7,293 nt of DNA from WS-11 sp035275545 (GTDB lineage: Bacteria; Eisenbacteria; RBG-16-71-46). The stretch is taken from NCBI GenBank assembly GCA_035275545.1, contig DATEMP010000337.1, forward strand, positions 1-7,293, in the 5' to 3' direction. A program made the position numbers and the translations under genes. Below the pieces are notes generated by a model. It worked only from the letters and a program-made list of their open reading frames with translations. It was not told the DNA's origin and made no database searches. Shown here piece after piece: positions 1 to 5,891 of this stretch (positions are counted from its first letter, which is position 1; each line of letters starts with the position of its first letter).

Positions 1-927
1 GCGCTGCGCGCGATACCAGGCGATGGTGCGCGCCAGCCCATCGTCGAACGGCGTGCCGGCCTTCCAGCCCAGCAGCCGCTCGGCCCGCGAGGTGTCCAGG
101 CAGCGGCGCGGCTGGCCGTCGGGCTTGGTGGGATCCCAGACCAGCTTGCCCTTGAACCCGGCCTGCTTCGCGATCGTGGTCGCGAGGTCCTTGATCGAGA
201 TCTCGCGGCCCGCGCCCAGGTTCACCGGCTCGCTGTCGGTGAGCCGCTCCATGCCGGCGACGATCCCCTGCGCCGCGTCCTCGACGAACAGGAACTCGCG
301 GGTCGCCTTCCCGGTCCCCCACACCTCGATCTCGGGACGGTCGTTCTCCGCCGCCTCGACGCACTTGCGGATCAGCGCCGGGATGACGTGCGAGCTTTCG
401 GGATCGAAGTTGTCGCCCGGCCCGTAGAGGTTGACCAGCAGCACGTTCACCGCGTCGAACCCGTACTCCTGGCGGTAGGCCTGCGACTGGACCAGCAGCA
501 TCTTCTTCGCCAGCCCGTAGGGCGCGTTGGTCTCCTCGGGATACCCGTTCCAGAGCTCCTCCTCGCGGAACGGGACCGGCGTGAACTTGGGATAGGAGCA
601 GATGGTGCCGACGCTCACGAACCGGCGCACGCCGGCGCGGCGCGCGTGCTCCATGAGCAGCGTGCCCATCATGAGGTTGCTGTAGAAGAAGCTGCCCGGG
701 TGGATGCGGTTGGCGCCGATACCGCCCACTACCGCGGCGAGGTGGATCACCACCTCCGGCCGCAGCGTTTCGAGCATGCGCACCGTCTGCGACTCGTGGG
801 TGAGGTCGTAGTCGTCCGATCCCACCGCGACGGCGTTCGCATAGCCGGCCATCGAGAGCGCGGCCATGAGGTGGCGCCCCAGGAATCCGGTGCCGCCGGT
901 GACGACGATGCGGGTGGCGTTGTCCAG
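1..927 (-). CDS. fcl: GDP-L-fucose synthase (GDP-4-keto-6-deoxy-mannose epimerase/reductase), 3' end cut by window
   Basis: NADPH-dependent cytoplasmic enzyme that epimerises and reduces GDP-4-keto-6-deoxy-D-mannose to GDP-L-fucose, a sugar donor for surface glycans. I translated 309 residues of this short-chain dehydrogenase/reductase-type epimerase. They show the Rossmann motif GGTGFLG (11-17), HLAAVVGGIGAN (62-73), GTICSYPK (107-114), the YxxxK pair Y137/K141, NLYGPGDNF (166-174) and SHVIPALI (178-185), with H180 matching the family's catalytic His. The usual catalytic Ser is Thr108, and Cys110 is kept. The family is about 320 residues, so only some 10-15 are missing past position 1. The start is unusual. 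No ATG precedes the Rossmann fold. CTG at 927 lies 6 bases after a perfect GGAGG (934-938) and gives a normal-length N terminus. An in-frame GTG at 966 would add 13 residues behind a poor ribosome binding site. It is transcribed divergently from all other genes here. Another GDP-sugar epimerase specificity is possible but less likely. Confidence 0.93.
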   Translation of the reverse strand, partial: MDNATRIVVTGGTGFLGRHLMAALSMAGYANAVAVGSDDYDLTHESQTVRMLETLRPEVVIHLAAVVGGIGANRIHPGSFFYSNLMMGTLLMEHARRAGVRRFVSVGTICSYPKFTPVPFREEELWNGYPEETNAPYGLAKKMLLVQSQAYRQEYGFDAVNVLLVNLYGPGDNFDPESSHVIPALIRKCVEAAENDRPEIEVWGTGKATREFLFVEDAAQGIVAGMERLTDSEPVNLGAGREISIKDLATTIAKQAGFKGKLVWDPTKPDGQPRRCLDTSRAERLLGWKAGTPFDDGLARTIAWYRAQR

Positions 928-933
928 CGTGGG

Positions 934-938
934 CCTCC
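934..938 (-). promoter_or_regulatory. Strong ribosome binding site of fcl that decides its start
   Basis: The minus strand reads GGAGG here, followed by six bases and then CTG (927-925). The spacing is ideal for a Shine-Dalgarno site, and no ATG or GTG lies at that distance. This is the main argument for the CTG start over GTG at 966. Confidence 0.6.
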
Positions 939-958
939 GATGGATGTGCGTTCGCGCG

Positions 959-988
959 AGTCTCACGGTCCCGGCACCCGGCCGTCAA
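959..988 (-). promoter_or_regulatory. Possible sigma70-type promoter for fcl
   Basis: On the minus strand, TTGACG (988-983) matches the -35 consensus at 5 of 6 bases. Eighteen bases later GAGACT (964-959) matches the -10 consensus at only 3 of 6. Transcription would begin near 952. That is downstream of the alternative GTG at 966 and about 25 bases before the CTG start, so it would agree with the CTG choice. The -10 is weak, so this is tentative. Confidence 0.25.
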
Positions 989-1002
989 GCGGACCGCGGC
1001 GA

Positions 1003-1011
1003 TGCTATGGT
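1003..1011 (+). promoter_or_regulatory. Extended -10 promoter element, possibly giving a leaderless mRNA
   Basis: The sequence TGCTATGGT fits the extended -10 pattern TGnTATnnT. It ends 8 bases before the ATG at 1020, about the normal distance from a -10 to the transcription start. There is no convincing -35 upstream, as extended -10 promoters tolerate, and no Shine-Dalgarno site before that ATG. The arrangement suggests an mRNA that begins at or next to the start codon. This is inferred from motif and spacing only. Confidence 0.35.
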
Positions 1012-1019
1012 CGCGCGCC

Positions 1020-2450
1020 ATGGTCGCCCCCGAGCCGCCCCCGCCGCCGCGCGGCGCGTCCCGCCGCGACCTGATCGTGCTCCTGGTCGCGGCGCTCGCT
1101 GTCTACACCGCGAATCCGTTCGGCATCGGGCTGCGGGCGGTGGACGACTGCTACTACGCGCGCAAGGGCGTCGAGATGGCGCGCAGCGGCGGATTCTTCA
1201 CCGTGACGTGGAACGGCAGCCCGGACTTCCTCTATCCGCCGCTCCAGTTCTGGCTGCTGGGCCGGAGCTTCGCCTGGTTCGGCGAGAACGACCTCGCGGC
1301 GCGCCTGCCCTCGATCGCCCAGGCGATCGGCACGCTGGCGGTCACGTACCGCATCGGCATGCTCACGGTGGGCGGCGGCGCCGCGGCCGGCGCGGTCGCG
1401 CTGCTCGCCGTCTCCCCGTACTTCGCCGACAACGCGCGCGGCTGCATGATCGAGATGGCGCTCGCCTTCTGGGTGTCGCTGGTGTTCATGGTCGCGCTCG
1501 AAGGCCTGCGCCGGCCGCGGGCCCACCTCCTGTTGGCGCTCCCGCTCGGGGCCGCGATCCTCACCAAGAGCATCCTCGGCCTGCTCCCGCTGCCGGTGCT
1601 CGGGGTCGCGGCGGTGCTCTCCGCCGAGCTGCGCGCCACGCTCCGAAGGCCGTGGCCCTGGCTGGGCGTGCTGCTGGGGTTGGGGCTCGGCGCCTCGTGG
1701 CCGGTCGACCAGTGGCTGCGCTTCGGACCCGCGGCGCTGCGCGCCCACTACCTCGACAACATCGCCGCGCTCGCCGCCCGCCCGCTGGGCCTCGGGCAGC
1801 GCCTGATCCGCTACCCGGTGTTCCTGCTGGAGCGCTTCCAGCCCGTGATCCTCCCGGCACTCGCGGGCGCCGTGCCCGCGTGGCGGCGCTGGCGCCGCGA
1901 TCGCGACTCGGGGTCGCTGCTCCTCATCCTCTGGGTGGCGGTGCCGCTCGTGCTCTTCAACCTGTCGGGCACGCAGGAGCGGCGCTATCTCTTCCCGCTC
2001 TTTCCGCCGCTCGCCCTGCTGGCCGCCGATGCGTTCGAGCGCTGGCGGCCGGGCGTGGCGCTCGTGTTCCGCCGCTGGCTCGCACCTGTGGCGCTGGGGT
2101 TCACGGCACTGCTGTTCTGGATCTGGACGCCGGGCTTCATCAACCAGGCGGACCCGGCGTTCGCCGCGAGCCGCGCCGAGCTCCAGCGCCGCATCCCGCC
2201 CGGCGAGCCGCTCACCTACCTGGGGTCCGAGCGCGGCTACTGGCCGGCGGCCAATCCGCTCCTCTACTACGCCGACCGCATGCTCGAGCGGCCGTCCGCC
2301 TCGGCCGACACCGCGATCGCACGCGCGTCGGCGCGCCGGTCGCGGCTGATCCTCGCCGATCGTGTCGCGATCGAGGACCTCCACGCGCGGCTCGGCCGGC
2401 TCCAGTACGTGACGACCGGCATCGACTGGGTGGTCGTCGAGGTCCCGTGA
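1020..2450 (+). CDS. Polytopic ArnT/PMT-type glycosyltransferase (GT39/GT83-like)
   Basis: Integral membrane glycosyltransferase of 476 residues. This family moves a sugar from a polyprenyl-phosphate donor to lipid, protein or glycan on the outer face of the inner membrane. After a Pro-rich N terminus (5-10) and a first membrane helix (about 18-35), the first loop carries the acidic pair D42-D43 followed by the CYYARKGVEMARSG stretch, matching the family's catalytic loop. YPPLQFWLL (72-80), a Leu/Ala-Arg-Leu-Pro-Ser segment (93-98), LTKSILGLLPL (181-191) and ERRYLFPLFPPLALLAA (320-336) are typical of ArnT relatives. Several further hydrophobic helices follow, and a soluble tail (about 375-476) is probably periplasmic. 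ATG 1020 was preferred to the in-frame ATG 1002 because the latter overlaps a promoter-like element and would add a rare CTA codon. Neither has a good ribosome binding site. The substrate cannot be predicted, and a Wzy-like role is less likely given the Asp pair. Confidence 0.85.
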   Translation: MVAPEPPPPPRGASRRDLIVLLVAALAVYTANPFGIGLRAVDDCYYARKGVEMARSGGFFTVTWNGSPDFLYPPLQFWLLGRSFAWFGENDLAARLPSIAQAIGTLAVTYRIGMLTVGGGAAAGAVALLAVSPYFADNARGCMIEMALAFWVSLVFMVALEGLRRPRAHLLLALPLGAAILTKSILGLLPLPVLGVAAVLSAELRATLRRPWPWLGVLLGLGLGASWPVDQWLRFGPAALRAHYLDNIAALAARPLGLGQRLIRYPVFLLERFQPVILPALAGAVPAWRRWRRDRDSGSLLLILWVAVPLVLFNLSGTQERRYLFPLFPPLALLAADAFERWRPGVALVFRRWLAPVALGFTALLFWIWTPGFINQADPAFAASRAELQRRIPPGEPLTYLGSERGYWPAANPLLYYADRMLERPSASADTAIARASARRSRLILADRVAIEDLHARLGRLQYVTTGIDWVVVEVP

Positions 2451-2456
2451 CCCGGT

Positions 2457-2470
2457 GCGGTATGCTCCGC
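2457..2470 (+). promoter_or_regulatory. -10-like TATGCT framed by a short inverted repeat
   Basis: TATGCT (2461-2466) matches the -10 consensus at 4 of 6 bases and sits exactly between GCGG (2457-2460) and CCGC (2467-2470), which are inverted copies. It lies in the 57-base gap after the ArnT-like gene. It would place transcription near 2473, with a leader of about 35 bases before the DinB-like gene. No good -35 is visible. It may be an internal promoter, an operator-like palindrome, or chance. It has no U-tract, so it is not a normal terminator. Confidence 0.25.
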
Positions 2471-2498
2471 GCGATCGGGCCCCACGCCATCCACCCAC

Positions 2499-2502
2499 GG
2501 AG
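2499..2502 (+). promoter_or_regulatory. Ribosome binding site of the DinB-like gene
   Basis: GGAG lies five bases before the ATG at 2508. It is one of the few clear Shine-Dalgarno sites on the plus strand of this window and fixes the start of the first gene in the coupled operon. Confidence 0.55.
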
Positions 2503-2507
2503 CGTCC

Positions 2508-3044
2508 ATGCAGACCACGATCGCCATCCCGCGCCCGGGCGCGGACGAGTATTTCGAGTACTACGGCAAGTACATCGCGCTGGTGCCCGGTGACGACGCG
2601 CTGCCCACGCTCGCGAGCCACATCGAGTCCTGGCAGCCGGCGCTGCGCAAGCTGAGCGACGTGCAGGGGCTCCATCGCTACGCGGCCGGCAAGTGGAGCG
2701 TCAAGGAGGTGCTCAACCACATCGCCGACGGCGAGCGGGTGTTCGCTTACCGCGCGCTGCGGTTCGCGCGCGCCGACCAGACGCCGCTCCCGGGCTTCGA
2801 CGAGAACAGCTGGACGCCGAACGCCGGCAGCGACCGTCGCACGGTCGCCGACCTGGTCGATGAGCTGGTCGCGGTGCGCGCGGCGAGCGTCGCGCTCTAC
2901 CGCTCGCTCGACTTGGAGGCGCTGGCGCGCCGGGGCGAGGCCAACGGCAAGGCGATCAGCGTGCGCGCGCTGGCCTGGATCACCGCCGGGCATGCGATCC
3001 ACCACCAGGGGATCCTGCGCGAGCGGTACGGCCTGGGCGGCTGA
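2508..3044 (+). CDS. DinB superfamily protein (DinB_2-like), putative metal-dependent thiol transferase or hydrolase
   Basis: A 178-residue protein with the DinB/YfiT-like four-helix bundle pattern. The likely metal-binding triad is complete: H71 in VLNHIADGE and the H162-xxx-H166 pair in AGHAIHHQGIL. The preceding KWSVKEVLNH and the acidic residue E76 also fit the family. Characterised relatives use a divalent metal to activate low-molecular-weight thiols for S-transfer, or act on thiol conjugates. Most members are uncharacterised, and the name does not mean DNA polymerase IV. No signal peptide or membrane segment is visible, so it should be cytoplasmic. A GGAG site five bases upstream supports the start. 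Its stop codon overlaps the start of the next glycosyltransferase by one base (TGATG), so the two are probably translationally coupled. Its role among glycan genes is unknown. It may be a housekeeping gene caught at the locus edge, or it may protect against or process a reactive intermediate. Confidence 0.85.
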   Translation: MQTTIAIPRPGADEYFEYYGKYIALVPGDDALPTLASHIESWQPALRKLSDVQGLHRYAAGKWSVKEVLNHIADGERVFAYRALRFARADQTPLPGFDENSWTPNAGSDRRTVADLVDELVAVRAASVALYRSLDLEALARRGEANGKAISVRALAWITAGHAIHHQGILRERYGLGG

Positions 3045-3871
3045 TGCCGGCGACCGCGGCGGTGGCGGTCATCACGGCGGCGCGCAACGCGGCGGCGACG
3101 CTCGAGCGCACCATCGAGAGCGTGGCCCGCCAGACCTGGCGGCCGGTCGAGCACATCGTCGTCGACGGTGCTTCCACCGACGGCACCGGCGCGCTCCTCG
3201 CCCGCCACGCGCCCCGCCTGCGCTCGATCAGCGAGCCCGATCGCGGCCTCTACGACGCCATGAACAAGGGCGTGGGGCTGGTGTCCGATCCGGACGCGTA
3301 TCTGATCTTCCTGAACGCCGACGACACCTTCCACGCCGATGACGCGGTGGAGCGCGTCATGACCGCGGCGCGCGGCGAGGACCTCGTGTACGGGCGCCTC
3401 GAGCGGCACGACGAGGAGCTCGACTACCGGGACGTCATCGGCCGGGAGGTCACGGCCCGCGACATGGTGCTCGGCATGCGCTGCCACCACCAGGCGATGT
3501 TCACACGCGCGCGCGTCTTCCAGCGGGTGGGCGGGTTCGACCTGCGCTACCGGATCGCCGCCGACTACGACTGGGCGGTGCGCGTGTTCCTCGACACCGG
3601 CGTGTCGCGGCGCTTCGTTCCGGTGGTGGTCTCCACCATGGGCCGCGGCGGCCTGAGCGACCGGCGCTACCTCGCCTCGGTGCGCGAGCGCTGGGGCATC
3701 GTGCGCCGCCACTACCCACCGGCCGAGCTGCTGCGCTACACGCTGTGGACCGGGTTCGGCGACTACCTGCGCTACTACGCGCAGCAGGGCTTGAAGCGCG
3801 TGGGATTGCTCAACCGCGTGCGCGACGCGCGGCGGCGGCTCTCGGGAGCCGGATCGGGGCCGCCCGCGTGA
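3044..3871 (+). CDS. Family 2 (GT-A fold) glycosyltransferase, WcaA/TuaG-like
   Basis: Cytoplasmic or membrane-associated inverting glycosyltransferase of 275 residues that would add one sugar from a nucleotide-sugar donor to a growing lipid-linked glycan. Visible GT2 landmarks are the N-terminal strand with ITAARNA (10-16), VVDGASTDGT (39-48) for nucleotide binding, EPDRGLYDAMNKG (64-76), the metal-binding FLNADD (89-94) in place of a classic DxD, CHHQAMF (147-153) and ADYDW (173-177) near the acceptor site. The EPD-GLYDAMNKG and HHQ patterns are typical of colanic-acid and teichuronic-acid-type GT2 enzymes. There is no membrane segment. The C-terminal part is basic and amphipathic (LKRVGLLNRVRDARRRL), which may help it sit at the membrane. 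It starts inside the stop codon of the DinB-like gene and ends overlapping the FkbM gene by four bases. The sugar and linkage cannot be deduced. Fucose is a candidate donor only because fcl is adjacent. Confidence 0.92.
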   Translation: MPATAAVAVITAARNAAATLERTIESVARQTWRPVEHIVVDGASTDGTGALLARHAPRLRSISEPDRGLYDAMNKGVGLVSDPDAYLIFLNADDTFHADDAVERVMTAARGEDLVYGRLERHDEELDYRDVIGREVTARDMVLGMRCHHQAMFTRARVFQRVGGFDLRYRIAADYDWAVRVFLDTGVSRRFVPVVVSTMGRGGLSDRRYLASVRERWGIVRRHYPPAELLRYTLWTGFGDYLRYYAQQGLKRVGLLNRVRDARRRLSGAGSGPPA

Positions 3872-4554
3872 GCCTGGTACAGAAGGGACGGCACGTGCTC
3901 CGGCGCCTGAACGAGCGCTTCATCCTGCGCACGTTCGCGCTCGACCGCCTGGACGTGAAGCTGCGCCGACACATCGACCTCGAGCGCGGGTTCTTCGTCG
4001 AGGCGGGCGCCAACGACGGGATCGAGCAGAGCAACACGCTCTACTTCGAGCGGCACCGCGGATGGCGCGGCCTGCTGGTGGAGCCGCTGCCCGCGCTGGC
4101 CGCTGCCTGCAGGCTGAACCGCCCCAGGTGCATCGTCGAGCAGGCGGCGCTCGTGCCCTTCGACCACGCGGGCGCCACCGTGACGATGCGAGACTGCAAT
4201 CTGATGTCGGTGGTGAAGGGCGGGCTGCGGTCCGAGGCGGACGAGCTGGAGCACGTGCGGCTCGGGAGCCAGGTCCAGGGCATTAACGTGCGCGAGGTCG
4301 AGGTGCCGGCCCGCAACCTGAGCTCGATCCTGGATCAGCATGGGATCGCGAAGGTCGACCTGCTGTCGCTCGACGTCGAGGGGTACGAGCTCGACGTGCT
4401 GCGCGGGATCGATCTGTCGCGTCACCGCCCGGAGTGGATGCTCATCGAGGCGCGCTTCCGCGAGGCGATCGAAATGTATCTCAGGCCCTGGGATTACCTG
4501 ACCGTCGCCGCGCTCTCCCACCACGATGTCCTCTACCGGACCTCGCGCCACTAG
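3868..4554 (+). CDS. FkbM family SAM-dependent methyltransferase
   Basis: A 228-residue class I methyltransferase of the FkbM type, which typically O-methylates sugars or polyketides. It shows the SAM-binding motif FFVEAGANDGIEQSNT (42-57), the acidic end of strand 2 in GLLVEPLP (68-75), and the FkbM hallmark VDLLSLDVEGYELDVLRGID (163-182) followed by EWMLIEARF. The reading frame stays open upstream to an ATG at 3745, but that stretch lies inside the GT2 gene. The better start is GTG at 3868, which overlaps the GT2 stop as GTGA and begins the protein a normal distance before the fold. A GGGG-type element at about 3856 is the nearest weak ribosome binding site, so coupling to the upstream gene is likely. 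In glycan clusters such enzymes usually methylate a sugar hydroxyl of the repeat unit, or the terminal residue. The exact target is unknown. Confidence 0.92.
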   Translation: MSLVQKGRHVLRRLNERFILRTFALDRLDVKLRRHIDLERGFFVEAGANDGIEQSNTLYFERHRGWRGLLVEPLPALAAACRLNRPRCIVEQAALVPFDHAGATVTMRDCNLMSVVKGGLRSEADELEHVRLGSQVQGINVREVEVPARNLSSILDQHGIAKVDLLSLDVEGYELDVLRGIDLSRHRPEWMLIEARFREAIEMYLRPWDYLTVAALSHHDVLYRTSRH

Positions 4555-5889
4555 ATGACGCGCGCCGACGCCTGGACGCGCCTGCTGCCCGGCGGGCTGC
4601 GGAGCCGCATCGAGGGCAGCGCCCTCCTGCGCCAGGTGCTCCCCAACACCGGCTGGCTCGCCGGCGACCGGCTGGTGCGGATGATCCTGAGCGTGCTGGT
4701 CGGCGCGTGGGTGGCCCGCTACCTGGGCCCCGCCGACTACGGCGCGCTGAGCTTCGCGCTCGCCTGGGTGGCGCTGTTCATGGGATTTGGCGCGCTCGCC
4801 CACGAGCGCATCGTGGTGCGCGAGCTGGTCGAGCACCCGGAGCGCGAGCCCGAGACGCTGGGCAGCGCCACCGCGCTGCGCTTCGCCGGCGGGCTGGTCG
4901 CGATCGCGGCGGCGATCGTGGGTGTATGGATGCTGCGTCCCGGCGACCACGAAGCGCTGGTGCTGGTGGCGATCGCCGCGGGCGCCATGGTCCAGCCGTT
5001 CGCGATGATCGAGCTCTGGTACCAGGCGCGGGTGCGCGCGCGGCAGGTGGCGCCGGCGATGATCGTGGCCGCCCTGCTGAGCGCCGGGCTCAAGGTGGCG
5101 CTCATCCTCGCCCGCGCGCCGCTGGTGGCGTTCGCGTGGGCGTTCCTGGCCGAGGGGCTGATCACCGGGGTGCTGGTCGCCCTGGTCTACGAGACCCGAG
5201 AGCACGGCCTCGCGACCTGGCGGACGCGCATGGCCACCTGCCGCGCGCTGCTGCGCGACAGCTGGCCGCTGGTGCTCTCGGGCGCGATGATCCTGGTCTA
5301 CATGCGTATCGACCAGGTCATGCTGCGTCAGATGGCGAGCCCGGCGGAGCTGGGCGCCTACGCGGCGGCGGTGAAGCTGGTCGAGGGCTGGTACTTCCTC
5401 CCCACCGCCGTGGTCGCTTCGCTGTTCCCCTCGATCGTCCAGGCGCGGCAGCAGGACGATGCGCTGTTCCTCGCGCGCCTGCAGAAGCTCTACGGCCTGA
5501 TGGCGGCCGCGGCCTACGCGGTCGCGATCCCCACCACCCTGCTCGCGCCCTGGATCGTCCGCGTCCTCTACGGACCCGGCTACGCCGCGGCCGCGCCGAT
5601 GCTCGCGGTGCTGGTCTGGTCGCTGGTGTTCACCAACCTGGGCATCGCGCGTGGGGCGTTCCTCACCAGCATGAACTGGACGCGGCCCTATCTCATGACC
5701 GTGGCGCTCGGCGGGGCGGTCAACGTGGCGCTCAACCTGGTGCTGATCCCGCGCTGGGGCGGCATGGGGGCGGTGGTCGCGACGCTGATCGCCTACGGGG
5801 TGGCGACGCTGGGCTCGTGCTTCGCCTACCGTCCGCTGTTCCGGACCGGACGCATGCTCGCCCGCGCGATGCTGTTCCCGAGGTTCTGA
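4555..5889 (+). CDS. Wzx-type oligosaccharide flippase (PST family, MOP superfamily)
   Basis: Inner-membrane flippase of 444 residues that would move undecaprenyl-diphosphate-linked repeat units from cytoplasm to periplasm. About twelve hydrophobic helices are visible by eye. Family marks are WVARYLGPADYGALSFALAW (52-71), the second-half counterpart RIDQVMLRQMASPAELGAYA (251-270), and NVALNLVLIP followed by RWGGMGAVVATLIAY (390-414). These patterns place it among polysaccharide flippases rather than drug-exporting MATE or MurJ proteins. The first 30 residues precede the usual start of the fold and are hydrophilic. The ATG follows the FkbM stop directly (TAG then ATG, no gap) with no recognisable Shine-Dalgarno sequence, so translation probably depends on reinitiation by ribosomes finishing FkbM. 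A later in-frame start is not excluded. Its presence points to a Wzx/Wzy-type assembly route, but no polymerase is seen in the window. Confidence 0.93.
   Translation: MTRADAWTRLLPGGLRSRIEGSALLRQVLPNTGWLAGDRLVRMILSVLVGAWVARYLGPADYGALSFALAWVALFMGFGALAHERIVVRELVEHPEREPETLGSATALRFAGGLVAIAAAIVGVWMLRPGDHEALVLVAIAAGAMVQPFAMIELWYQARVRARQVAPAMIVAALLSAGLKVALILARAPLVAFAWAFLAEGLITGVLVALVYETREHGLATWRTRMATCRALLRDSWPLVLSGAMILVYMRIDQVMLRQMASPAELGAYAAAVKLVEGWYFLPTAVVASLFPSIVQARQQDDALFLARLQKLYGLMAAAAYAVAIPTTLLAPWIVRVLYGPGYAAAAPMLAVLVWSLVFTNLGIARGAFLTSMNWTRPYLMTVALGGAVNVALNLVLIPRWGGMGAVVATLIAYGVATLGSCFAYRPLFRTGRMLARAMLFPRF
5880..5883 (+). promoter_or_regulatory. Ribosome binding site of the second methyltransferase gene
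   Basis: GAGG lies eight bases before the ATG at 5892, inside the last codons of the flippase gene. It decides the start of a gene whose reading frame stays open far upstream. Confidence 0.5.
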
Positions 5890-5891
5890 CG

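Noticed and set aside
388..1074. Plus-strand reading frames across the fcl region (23-427 and 388-1074)
   Set aside because: They are opposite the strongly supported fcl gene, lack motifs, and are explained by composition.
2350..2375. Near-palindromic CGATCG and TCGCGA motifs
   Set aside because: They lie within the ArnT-like coding region, where such GC-rich palindromes are common by composition, and they are not repeated in an ordered way.
2451..2507. Rho-independent terminator after the ArnT-like gene
   Set aside because: The only inverted repeat has four base pairs and is not followed by a run of T. It fits a promoter-like element or chance better than a terminator.
866..2593. Open reading frame of 575 codons on the plus strand overlapping the ArnT-like gene
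   Set aside because: Its product is Arg/Ala/Pro-rich with no membrane helices or motifs, and it crosses the end of one real gene into the next. It is an out-of-frame shadow.
1005..3005. Open reading frame of 666 codons on the minus strand, opposite the ArnT-like and DinB-like genes
   Set aside because: The translation is rich in Arg, Glu, His and Ala, without domain motifs or hydrophobic cores. It runs antisense across two well-supported genes and the gap between them. Long antisense frames are expected in DNA with G/C at nearly every third codon position.
3745..3867. N-terminal extension of the FkbM protein from ATG 3745
   Set aside because: It lies wholly inside the GT2 gene in another frame and is Arg/Ala-rich. 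GTG 3868 with a GTGA overlap gives the normal start for the fold.
3775..5205. Open reading frame of 476 codons on the minus strand, opposite GT2, FkbM and the flippase
   Set aside because: It spans parts of three real genes antisense, has the same low-complexity Arg/His/Gln composition, and has no recognisable motif.
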